From: an uncultured Clostridia bacterium
GTDB taxonomy: Bacteria; Bacillota; Clostridia; Oscillospirales; Ruminococcaceae
Assembly (NCBI GenBank): GCA_944387885.1
Contig: CALXGR010000018.1
Span: forward strand, 1-41,172
Length of the DNA: 41,172 bases
Direction: 5' to 3'
Each line of letters begins with the position of its first letter. Position 1 is the first letter of the stretch. Under the pieces are notes generated by a model, which saw only the letters and a list, made by a program, of their open reading frames with translations, ran no database searches and was not told where the DNA came from. Shown here one piece after another: positions 35,501 to 41,172 of this stretch. The translations under genes and the position numbers were made by a program.

Positions 35501-35794
35501 GTTTTTGATCAGTGCATCCAGGGAGGCTTTGGCCAGGGTGGTGTCCCCGGTACCGTACACGTTATCCCCGAACTGCTGAATCAGCACTTTGACCCAGTGC
35601 CGCAGGATGGTCTCCTTCTGGGGATCGCCCTTTCCCTCCATTTGGATCTGAACGGCAAACTCACCGTTTTTGCTCAGCAGACGAAGTCCGGGACAGCCGT
35701 CCCGGGCTGCCTGACGCAGGATCCGGGCCACCTCCTCCCCGGTAGCACCAAAGAGCCGTATGGTATAGATAATGGTCTGGCTCTCAGTGGCCAT
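32555..35794 (-). CDS. CinA-like / sortase-like / SpoIID multidomain membrane protein
   Basis: A 1079-residue protein whose modules I read as follows. Residues 7-85 resemble the KH-type linker domain of CinA. Residues 86-225 resemble the CinA C-terminal amidase, but the AESxTGG motif has become ADVVTGR, the lysine after the conserved Tyr is Val139, and TGxAGP is replaced by TPHEV. A Pro/Glu linker runs to about 410 and a transmembrane helix covers 419-440. Residues 457-633 resemble a class B sortase with its His, Cys and Arg replaced (NTVLRQDS; LTLLAP). A Pro/Thr/Gly linker follows. The SpoIID domain (806-1079) keeps the catalytic Glu835 in ARNELGPNAPDEAYKAQ and GYGHGCGLSQWGA. The first part is cytosolic and the rest external. 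The start follows GGGAGGGA. It lies 24 bases after pncC. Confidence 0.72.
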   Translation of the reverse strand: MATESQTIIYTIRLFGATGEEVARILRQAARDGCPGLRLLSKNGEFAVQIQMEGKGDPQKETILRHWVKVLIQQFGDNVYGTGDTTLAKASLDALIKNGHRVAAADVVTGRMLAQAWKDMPRAQEAFDFGKESYDNPEVASKMVPAQGLRYKYPGDPLQETASLADVTRQLTGADYAIAYTPHEVGYSPFVLISTVRACWACPIPAGLNQGSVANYLLDVLRRMSLSKRPLLGTVMMSPGGVGPELGQPALDTTIPPIEKPGEQPKPPVRVMNPAPEAPGEDTLEFLLSWDPEQFLYGDKKAGTPAPAAPRETETIPPVTRKEEVPQQPTVREKPEMEEPEEEELPPNSLDEITETVRLALEQKDLEEAERRAQAGRHLEEAARVMYGQEDESPFEGQSEELEQLKKRRRESRGGRGGVTLFVCVLVLVGCAAAFVTGFLKQRQVEPPEARGYGTVDFDQQAQSYLDQAMSRQEGVSGYLAWPGQDGVLITQGEEGSVELSAQAEEYAPTDTLDWKGYNTVLRQDSLAQSLAGLEQEDAFLDNTGFTFYTGDEIYRYKIMGVFRWDEQEEGQTAFPLDTYTDLVNYLDYLEFVLEVKIRSLYNVPLEVGETDSFLTLLAPAGEDTLAVVARLVGEGEDQSLVPSAIETNEGALWPAKYYETPDQALEVWQAGYDTWSAWYLEMSQDKTTEEPGRDNTSTGYQEDELSQSIDEMEQTTQDLLNSTDQLIKDLLAQMDDVKGSANESESNINQGAEGNLPDSGVSVDDIINGGSSGGSTPAPTTPSDGGDSSQGGDTTNPTPAPTPAPVNDTITVTMNGSVTTMDLVECLAMVARNELGPNAPDEAYKAQMVATHCWILSQGGAPSVAGMTPTDHLRDLAREVAHVLITYNGQVCFTPYFASASTGTASSADIWGGERAWLQAVDSPYDKTYASNWNTNGNSSGTARYSRQVLQDRILEKLGIDLSSLDPSQWFTILKTNAYGWIGQDGIQIGQGSNSTTCSGRWFRETLTAGRSIDGRSLRSSCFTVQYDAATDTFIFDVYGYGHGCGLSQWGAIGYASNGWTYQQILTHYYTGVTLITY

Positions 35795-35818
35795 AGTTTT
35801 CTCCCTCCCTTATGGTCT

Positions 35819-36340
35819 TCATAGTAATTCTTTCCACACCCCGGCGGGGGACGGTTCTCCCTCCGCCAGCTTCAGGGCCATTTCCAGCCCTTTGAGAACA
35901 GACATCTTCCGTACCTGCTCCCGGCCGGGATTTCCGAAAGATTCCCGGCTCACCCAGGTCCGGGTCTTGTCCGCCACTGCAATATAAACGGTCCCCACCG
36001 GGCAATCGGGGGTTCCTCCATCCGGTCCGGCCAGTCCTGTAAAGGCCAGGGCCAGGTCGGCTCCGCTGACTTCCAGGGCTCCCCGGGCCATGGCGGCGGC
36101 CACCGGACGGCTGACCACCGTGTACTCCTCTATAAGCTCAGGCGCAACCCCCACCAGCCTGGTTTTGGCTGCCGGGGAGTAGGTGACAAACCCGAACCCC
36201 AGCACCTGGGAAGCTCCCGGCACAGCGGTAATGGCCTGAGCAGCCATCCCTCCCGTCAGGCTTTCGGCGGTGGTGACCGTCATTTCTTTCTTTTTCAGGC
36301 AGTCCACCAATCGGGCGGCGGCCTGGTACATCTCTTCCAT
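35819..36340 (-). CDS. pncC: nicotinamide-nucleotide amidohydrolase (CinA C-terminal type)
   Basis: This deamidates NMN to nicotinic acid mononucleotide in NAD recycling. The 173-residue stand-alone domain has an intact active site: AESLTGG with Ser27, TYSPAAK with Tyr54 and Lys59, and FTGLAGPDGG near residue 100. It overlaps the thiI stop codon by one base (TGATG), so it is translationally coupled to thiI. The next gene carries an inactive-looking relative of this domain, which suggests local duplication. Confidence 0.9.
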   Translation of the reverse strand: MEEMYQAAARLVDCLKKKEMTVTTAESLTGGMAAQAITAVPGASQVLGFGFVTYSPAAKTRLVGVAPELIEEYTVVSRPVAAAMARGALEVSGADLALAFTGLAGPDGGTPDCPVGTVYIAVADKTRTWVSRESFGNPGREQVRKMSVLKGLEMALKLAEGEPSPAGVWKELL

Positions 36341-37539
36341 CAGAACTCCACTTCCTGGGGCTGGTCCATCCGGATCCGCACCCGTTCCACCTCAGCAGCG
36401 GCCTGGGCTTCCAGCTCGGCCAGTCCGGGCATGGCGGCCTCCGCCTCCAGAATCTCGGTCAGGGTAGGCCGGGTCTTGGGATGGGGGGGAGTAAAGATGG
36501 TGCAGCAGTCCTCGTAGGGCTGAATGCTGGTCTCATAGGTGCCGATTTTCCGGGCCACCTCCACGATTTCGGTCTTATCCAGACCGATAAGGGGCCGGAG
36601 GATGGGAATATCCTGGGCGCTGTCGGTGCAGGCCAGAGCCCATGCGGTCTGGCTGGCCACCTGGGCCAGGCTTTCCCCGGTAACCAGGGCCTGGACATCG
36701 ATTTCATGGCCAATGATGCTGGCGATCCTCATCATGCTCCGGCGCATGAGCACAGTAAAGAGTACCGCCGGGGCATGGTCCCGGATGTATTCCTGGGGCT
36801 TGGTGTAAGGCACCACATAGAGGATGCAGTTTCCGGTGTACTGGCTGATGATACCGGCCAGTTCCTCCACCTTCATCCGAGCCCGCTCGCTGGTATAGGG
36901 GGGGCTGGCAAAGTGGATATGATGGAGGGCCAGTCCCCGGCGGGCCATGTAGTAGGCAGCCACCGGGCTGTCCAGACCGCCGGAGAGCATATTCAAAGCC
37001 CGGCCGCTGGTTCCCACCGGCAGTCCGCCGGCGCCAGGGAACTTTGGTCCGTGGATGTAGGCGCCAAAGTCCCGGATCTCCACCATGACCACCAGGTCAG
37101 GGTCCTTCACCTTGACCCGGAGATGGGGGTGCTTGCTGAGGAGGTAGGCTCCCAGTTCCCGGCAGATTTCGGGGCTGTTCATGGGGAATTTCTTGTCGCT
37201 CCGCTTGGCTTCCACCTTGAAGGTCTTGCAGCTGCGGAGAGTGGGGCCCAGATACTCCTCTGCGGTTTTGCAGATGGTGTCGAAGTCCTTGTCGCAAACC
37301 ACGCTCCGGGACAGCCGGATGATTCCGAAAATCTTGCTGATCCGGTCGAAGGCGGCATCCACATCACAATTGTCGTCCATAGGCTCGGCGTACATACAAC
37401 TCTGGGCCTTGTATACTTTAAAGTTTCCCAGGTCCTTCAGCCGGTACTTCATGCTCTTGGCCAGCACCGCCTCAAAGGCGCCCCGGTTCAGTCCCTTCAG
37501 GGTCATTTCCCCCTGATAGGCTACAATGATTTCTTTCAT
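36340..37539 (-). CDS. thiI: tRNA 4-thiouridine synthetase ThiI (short form)
   Basis: This adenylates U8 of tRNA and transfers sulfur from a cysteine desulfurase persulfide to give s4U. The 399-residue protein has an N-terminal ferredoxin-like domain and THUMP domain (about 1-170), then the PP-loop LSGGLDSPVAAYYMARRG near residue 185. The rhodanese domain of the long form is absent, as in many Firmicutes. It overlaps the desulfurase gene stop by one base (TGATG), consistent with a dedicated pair. Confidence 0.95.
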   Translation of the reverse strand: MKEIIVAYQGEMTLKGLNRGAFEAVLAKSMKYRLKDLGNFKVYKAQSCMYAEPMDDNCDVDAAFDRISKIFGIIRLSRSVVCDKDFDTICKTAEEYLGPTLRSCKTFKVEAKRSDKKFPMNSPEICRELGAYLLSKHPHLRVKVKDPDLVVMVEIRDFGAYIHGPKFPGAGGLPVGTSGRALNMLSGGLDSPVAAYYMARRGLALHHIHFASPPYTSERARMKVEELAGIISQYTGNCILYVVPYTKPQEYIRDHAPAVLFTVLMRRSMMRIASIIGHEIDVQALVTGESLAQVASQTAWALACTDSAQDIPILRPLIGLDKTEIVEVARKIGTYETSIQPYEDCCTIFTPPHPKTRPTLTEILEAEAAMPGLAELEAQAAAEVERVRIRMDQPQEVEF

Positions 37540-38687
37540 CAGCTTCTCCTTTTTGCCAGGGTCTCTTTACCCTCTTTCAGTCCTTCCAGCAGGGCCTCCA
37601 CATCCTCCGGGGTGTTGTCAGCACAGAAGCTGACCCGGATAGCGGTGTCAATGGCCCCCTCGTCCAGCCCCATAGCCGCCAGGGTATGGCTGGCCGCCCC
37701 CTTGCTGCAGGCGCTGCCGCTGGACACATAAATCTTCCTCTGCTCCAGAAAGTGGAGCATATTTTCGCTCTTAATGTCTCCCAGGCTGAAGTTCACCACT
37801 TCCGCCACCCCGTCCGGGGGGCTGTTCAGGGTGATTCCGGGAATCTGAGCCAGCCCCTCCCGCAACTGCCGGTTGAGCTGGGTGAGCCGGGCATGGCGCT
37901 GGGTCATGGTCTTTTTGGCCTCCTGGGCAGCCACCGCCATTCCGATGATTCCGGACAGGTTCTCGGTGCCGGGGCGGATGCCGCTCTCCTGGCCTCCCCC
38001 CAGATAAGGGGGCAGAATATGATACCGCTGCCGGAGATAAACTGCTCCCACCCCTTTGGGTCCGTGAATTTTGTGGGCGCTGACGGTGCAGCTGTCCACA
38101 TTTTTCAGATTCAAAGGAATCCTCATCCAGGCCTGGACCCCGTCCACATGGACGGCAGTGCGGGAGTTTTTCTCCTTCACCCCTGCGGCCAGGGTCTGGA
38201 TATCCACAATGGTGCCGGTTTCGTTGTTCACCGCCATGCAGGCCACCAGAATGGTATTTTTATCCACCAGGTCCAGCATTTTCTGGACATCCAGGTGCCC
38301 GTCCCGTTCCGGATTTACCACCTGCACGTCAAACCCTTCCCGGGCCAGCTGGGCCATGGGCTGGGCTACGCTGGGATGTTCAAACCCCGACACAATGATT
38401 CGGTTTCCCCAGCCTTTCCGGGCCCGGACGGCCCCCAGAATGGCCAGGTTGTTTCCCTCACTGCCGCAGCCGGTAAAGTACACCTCCCCCGGCTGACAGC
38501 CCAGGGAAGCCGCTACCACCCCTCTGGCCTGGGCCAGCCGCTTTTCTGCGGCGGCGCCGGGGCTGTACAGGCTGGACGGGTTGGCCCAGTCCTGTTCCAG
38601 GCTTTTGGTCATGGCCCCGATCACCTTCCCCGACGGGATGGTAGTGGCGGCATTGTCCAGATAATGAAGGGCGGCATCTTGCACCAT
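37539..38687 (-). CDS. cysteine desulfurase (NifS/IscS-like)
   Basis: A PLP enzyme that takes sulfur from cysteine as a protein persulfide. The start at ATG 38687, behind AAAGGAGA, gives 382 residues. Motifs are HYLDNAATT at the N-terminus, the PLP lysine in VSAHKIHGPKG near residue 200 and the catalytic Cys in SSGSACSKGAASHT near 320. The Cys loop is long, as in class I desulfurases. It is coupled to thiI, so supplying ThiI (NifZ-type role) is the likely job. It is the first gene of the operon. Confidence 0.93.
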   Translation of the reverse strand: MVQDAALHYLDNAATTIPSGKVIGAMTKSLEQDWANPSSLYSPGAAAEKRLAQARGVVAASLGCQPGEVYFTGCGSEGNNLAILGAVRARKGWGNRIIVSGFEHPSVAQPMAQLAREGFDVQVVNPERDGHLDVQKMLDLVDKNTILVACMAVNNETGTIVDIQTLAAGVKEKNSRTAVHVDGVQAWMRIPLNLKNVDSCTVSAHKIHGPKGVGAVYLRQRYHILPPYLGGGQESGIRPGTENLSGIIGMAVAAQEAKKTMTQRHARLTQLNRQLREGLAQIPGITLNSPPDGVAEVVNFSLGDIKSENMLHFLEQRKIYVSSGSACSKGAASHTLAAMGLDEGAIDTAIRVSFCADNTPEDVEALLEGLKEGKETLAKRRS

Positions 38688-38758
38688 GGTTTTCAGTTCT
38701 CCTTTAGGGTCCTCCCAAACCAAGGCACAGGAGGGCAGCATATAAATATACAGTTTAC

Positions 38759-38787
38759 ATTATACCCCATTTTTCCCTAAGGGGCAA
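38759..38787 (-). promoter_or_regulatory. promoter of the desulfurase-thiI-pncC-SpoIID operon
   Basis: On the minus strand, a perfect TATAAT (38759-38764) lies 17 bp from TTGCCC (38782-38787). A copy of the CCCCATTTTTCCC repeat fills the spacer. Confidence 0.55.
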
Positions 38788-38823
38788 GGAAAAAATGGGG
38801 AGAAATCCCGGGAAAAATTGGGG
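38765..38823. repeat. three CCCCA(A)TTTTTCCC repeats between divergent promoters
   Basis: CCCCATTTTTCCC is at 38765-38777 on the plus strand. CCCCATTTTTTCC (38788-38800) and CCCCAATTTTTCCC (38810-38823) are on the minus strand. The first two form a long inverted repeat; the third abuts the -35 of the second BlaI gene. They may be sites for a regulator of both directions. Confidence 0.5.
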
Positions 38824-38853
38824 TTGACAGGTTTGGTCTATAGTGTTAGACTT
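38824..38853 (+). promoter_or_regulatory. promoter of the BlaI-M56/M23-EnvC-like operon
   Basis: A perfect TTGACA (38824-38829) and TAGACT (38848-38853) are 18 bp apart. The -10 overlaps the right arm of operator 1. Confidence 0.65.
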
Positions 38854-38880
38854 CTCTTATCAGGTCTAATCAGTTAGACC
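38836..38880. promoter_or_regulatory. two BlaI-type operators (GTCTA-N6-TAGAC)
   Basis: Operator 1 (38836-38851) is GTCTA-TAGTGT-TAGAC and overlaps the spacer and -10. Operator 2 (38863-38880) is the perfect dyad GGTCTAA-TCAG-TTAGACC, just downstream of the start point. Their centres are 28 bp apart. The position and symmetry strongly suggest autoregulation by the BlaI-family repressor encoded next. Confidence 0.7.
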
Positions 38881-38899
38881 AAGCAAGGAGGCCGCATCT

Positions 38900-39274
38900 A
38901 TGAGTTCTGTAATTCCTTCCCTGGGGGAGAGTGAATACCGCTTTGCCTGTCTGGTCTGGGCCAGCGAGCCTGTTGCCAGCGGGGAGCTGGTCAAGCTGGC
39001 CGCCCGGGAACTGGGCTGGAAGAAAAGCACCAGTTACACCGTTCTGAAAAATCTCATTGCCAAGGGAGTTCTGGAAAACCGGGACAGCCAGGTCACTTCT
39101 CTTATCAAGCAGCAGCAGGTGCAGCAGGCGGAGAGCTCCGCCGTGGTGGACCGGACATTTGAGGGGAGCCTGCCCCGGTTTGTAGCGGCTTTTCTGGGAG
39201 AGCGTTCCCTTACCCCCCAGGAGGCCGCCCAGCTCCGGGAACTGATCAAAAATTATGAGGAGGGAGCAAAATGA
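38900..39274 (+). CDS. BlaI/MecI-family transcriptional repressor
   Basis: A 124-residue repressor with an N-terminal winged helix (about 8-80; SGELVKLAARELGWKKSTSYTVLKNLIAKGVLENRD). A C-terminal dimer region (about 85-120) has TFEGSLPRFVAAFLGERSLTPQEAAQLRELI, where BlaR1-type sensors trigger cleavage in known systems. The start follows AAGGAGG. Its stop overlaps the next start as ATGA, coupling it to the M56 protease. The wing (SQVTSLIKQQQ) is longer and less typical than in the other BlaI protein of the window. Confidence 0.9.
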   Translation: MSSVIPSLGESEYRFACLVWASEPVASGELVKLAARELGWKKSTSYTVLKNLIAKGVLENRDSQVTSLIKQQQVQQAESSAVVDRTFEGSLPRFVAAFLGERSLTPQEAAQLRELIKNYEEGAK

Positions 39275-40611
39275 CCCATCTGCTTGAAATCATCTTTTTC
39301 CTTTCCCTGAAAGGGAGCATTGCCGCCCTGGGGGTATGGCTGGTCTGCGGACTGCTTCACCGGCTTCACGCACCCCGGCAGCTTTGCCGGATTCTCTGGC
39401 TGGCGGTCCTGATTCGGATGGTCTGCCCGGTGGGAATCCCGGTGTCCCTACCCCAGGCAAGCCCCGCTCCCCTTCAGGAAGTGGTTCACTGGGAGGAAAC
39501 CGCCCTTTCGGAGGAAGCGGTTTTCTCCGTCCAGCCTGATACCCCGGTTTCCTCCTCCGTTCCTTCCCTGGGGACTCAGCTGCTGGTTCTGGGCTGGTGC
39601 GCCGGTGCAGCAGGGCTTATGCTTCATGCCCTGACCTCCTCCCGCAAGCTGAAAAAGCAGGTGGCCCTGGCCTACCGCACTCAGGAAGGCTTTTATACCG
39701 GGGAAGGGGTAACCACCCCCTTTGTTTTGGGAACTTTTGCACCCAAAATCTATCTGCCCGGCGGGCTGGACCCCCGGCAGCGGGAAGGGATTCTCCTTCA
39801 TGAGCAAACCCACATCCGGCAGCTGGATCATTTTTTCAAGCCCTTCTGTTATCTGGTGGTCTGTCTCCACTGGTTCAATCCCCTGGCCTGGCTGGCTTAC
39901 CGGCAGTTTTCTCTGGAAAGTGAAGCCGCCTGCGATGAGGCGGTAGCCGCCCGGCTGGAGCCCTCCCTACGGAAAGACTACTGCCAGAGTCTGGTGGATT
40001 TTGCCCTCTCCCCTTCCCTGACCCTCCAGCCCCTGGCCCTGGGCCAGAGCAATGCGAAGGCCCGGGTGACCGCCATTCTGGGATACAAAAAGCCGGCGGT
40101 CTGGGCCCTGGTCCTCTCCCTGGCTTTGGCTCTGGGGATGGGACTGGCCTGCTTTGCCCAGCCGGTGGAGGGGCAGTCTCTCCCCTCCAAAGCCAGTGTT
40201 CCGGAAACGGCCCGGGAGGAAGCCTCTGTCTTCTCCCTGCCGGTGGAGGAATACAACTATGTTTCCTGCCGGTTTGGCTCCAACCCTGACAACTTTTCCT
40301 ACCACAAGGGAATCGACCTGGCCGCCGACCAGGGAACCCCCGTGCTGGCCGCCGCTTCCGGCGTGGTGACCACCGCTCAGAACCATTGGAGCTATGGCAA
40401 CTATGTAATAGTAGACCACGGCAACGGTCTGACCACCCTGTATGCCCACCTGGACACCCTGACGGTGGAGGAAGGAGAGACCGTGACCGCTGCCCAGCAG
40501 CTGGGCACCGTAGGCCGTACCGGGAATGTGACCGGAAATTGTCTCCACTTTGAGGTCCGGGAAAACGGCACCGTGACCGACCCGGAAACTTATCTGAATC
40601 TGGAATCATGA
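39271..40611 (+). CDS. BlaR1-like M56 metallopeptidase fused to an M23 (LytM) domain
   Basis: A 446-residue membrane protein. The N-terminal membrane segments (about 5-28, 38-58 and 103-121) lead into an M56 protease with the zinc motif HEQTH at 177-181 and ESEAACDEAV as the third-ligand region. Further hydrophobic segments follow at about 190-210 and 277-296. The external C-terminus (about 325-446) is M23 instead of a penicillin-binding sensor. His345 and Asp349 (HKGID), His393 (YAHLD) and His426 are present, but the usual HxH reads Cys424-Leu-His426, so activity is uncertain. The protein could sense peptidoglycan and signal by cleaving the BlaI partner. Confidence 0.82.
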   Translation: MTHLLEIIFFLSLKGSIAALGVWLVCGLLHRLHAPRQLCRILWLAVLIRMVCPVGIPVSLPQASPAPLQEVVHWEETALSEEAVFSVQPDTPVSSSVPSLGTQLLVLGWCAGAAGLMLHALTSSRKLKKQVALAYRTQEGFYTGEGVTTPFVLGTFAPKIYLPGGLDPRQREGILLHEQTHIRQLDHFFKPFCYLVVCLHWFNPLAWLAYRQFSLESEAACDEAVAARLEPSLRKDYCQSLVDFALSPSLTLQPLALGQSNAKARVTAILGYKKPAVWALVLSLALALGMGLACFAQPVEGQSLPSKASVPETAREEASVFSLPVEEYNYVSCRFGSNPDNFSYHKGIDLAADQGTPVLAAASGVVTTAQNHWSYGNYVIVDHGNGLTTLYAHLDTLTVEEGETVTAAQQLGTVGRTGNVTGNCLHFEVRENGTVTDPETYLNLES

Positions 40612-41172
40612 AACGATTTTTTCTTTTCCCTCTGATTTTCCTTCTGGCAGTCTGGACTGCCCTGCCGGTGCTGGCCAATTCCACCCTGGACCAGCTGGAG
40701 GACAATCTTTCCCAGACCCAGGAGGAATATCAGCAGGAAGCGGACAAGCTGGAGGAAAACCAGCAGGCCGCCGAAAACCTGGAAAATCAGGTCAACTCTC
40801 TGAAAGGGCAGGCCTCTGCCCTCCAGACCCAGCTGGCTGCCGTTTACAACGAAATGGAGACCCAGGGGGCCGTCCTGGCCCAGGCCCAGCAGGAAGCCGC
40901 CGATGCCCAGGCTGCCGCAGACCAGGCCCAGGCAGAGTACGACCAAGCCTACAACCAGGGGAAAAAGCAGCTGGCCGCCATGCAGGAACTTCACGACGGC
41001 GGAGATATTGCCCTGCTCAGCCAGCTTACTGACCTGTACCAGCTTCTCACCTTCGGGGAGGTGCTTCAGGACATGAGCCGCCAGAACACCCAGCTGCTGG
41101 ACCAGCTTTCCCAGAAGGCGGAGGAATACAACCGCCGGAAGGAGGAAGCCCAGCAGGCCGCCGCTCCGGCCC
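40608..41172 (+). CDS. EnvC/PcsB/CwlO-like coiled-coil secreted protein, 3' end missing
   Basis: The ATG at 40608 overlaps the previous stop as ATGA, and the frame is open for 188 codons to the window edge. A signal peptide (KRFFLFPLIFLLAVWTALPV) has a likely cleavage after VLA at residue 23. A Gln/Glu/Ala-rich coiled coil (about 26-125) follows, then LLSQLTDLYQLLTFGEVLQDMS, which resembles the hinge segment of EnvC/PcsB-type hydrolase activators, then another coiled coil. A C-terminal M23 or CHAP domain would be expected beyond the window. It is the third gene of the BlaI operon, pointing to wall remodelling. Confidence 0.7.
   Translation, partial: MKRFFLFPLIFLLAVWTALPVLANSTLDQLEDNLSQTQEEYQQEADKLEENQQAAENLENQVNSLKGQASALQTQLAAVYNEMETQGAVLAQAQQEAADAQAAADQAQAEYDQAYNQGKKQLAAMQELHDGGDIALLSQLTDLYQLLTFGEVLQDMSRQNTQLLDQLSQKAEEYNRRKEEAQQAAAPA

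Noticed and set aside
32588..35824. Long open frame antisense to the SpoIID fusion gene
   Set aside because: It has the same shadow effect: no RBS, no recognisable motifs, whereas the minus-strand frame carries clear domains.

Overview
The window looks like chromosome of an anaerobic, GC-rich, gut-type Firmicute, most likely Oscillospiraceae/Ruminococcaceae. The evidence is a class III (oxygen-sensitive) ribonucleotide reductase, many AGGAGG-type ribosome binding sites, TTGACA/TATAAT promoters, a QueT transporter behind a structured leader, GlnS, a DUF815 ATPase and a SpoIID-domain protein. The taxonomic placement is inference; no rRNA or phylogenetic marker was compared. I see no tRNA, rRNA, CRISPR array, transposase or prophage.

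Layout: 1-58 is a truncated minus-strand gene behind a structured leader with a terminator. 230-625 is a BlaI-family repressor, divergent from serC-serA (905-3177). 3237-5786 holds a small membrane protein and pdxK/Y-trmL-degV. 5838-8583 has cdd and deoD, a divergent radical SAM gene and a small membrane protein. 8669-13748 is the branched-chain amino acid block ilvB-ilvN / ilvC / ilvD on the minus strand, with a DUF815 ATPase running the other way from an abutting promoter. 15082-16943 is an AT-rich island with a DUF697-type GTPase and a 52-residue basic protein. 16944-20023 has divergent nrdD and nrdG with two NrdR-like boxes around the nrdD promoter. 20127-24175 is an amino-acid ABC transporter operon ending in an AbgB-like M20 hydrolase, with an ARG-box-like operator in its promoter. 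24377-29166 has sstT, a DEDD exonuclease, glnS and queT. 29393-32212 is secA.

The right arm is the most unusual part. The minus-strand operon 38687-32268 encodes cysteine desulfurase, ThiI, PncC (CinA C-terminal type), a 1079-residue membrane protein and a 90-residue membrane protein. By motif reading, the 1079-residue protein joins a CinA-like KH plus amidase domain lacking its catalytic residues, a transmembrane helix, a class-B-sortase-like domain lacking His/Cys/Arg, and an external SpoIID domain with its catalytic Glu. Divergent from it is a second BlaI-family repressor with two dyad operators. It is coupled by ATGA overlaps to an M56 (BlaR1-like) protease fused to an M23 LytM domain, and then to an EnvC/PcsB-like coiled-coil protein cut by the window end. 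Together these suggest a cell-wall sensing and remodelling locus.

Most start codons were re-chosen from ribosome binding sites and promoters. Function calls rest on motif recognition without database searches.
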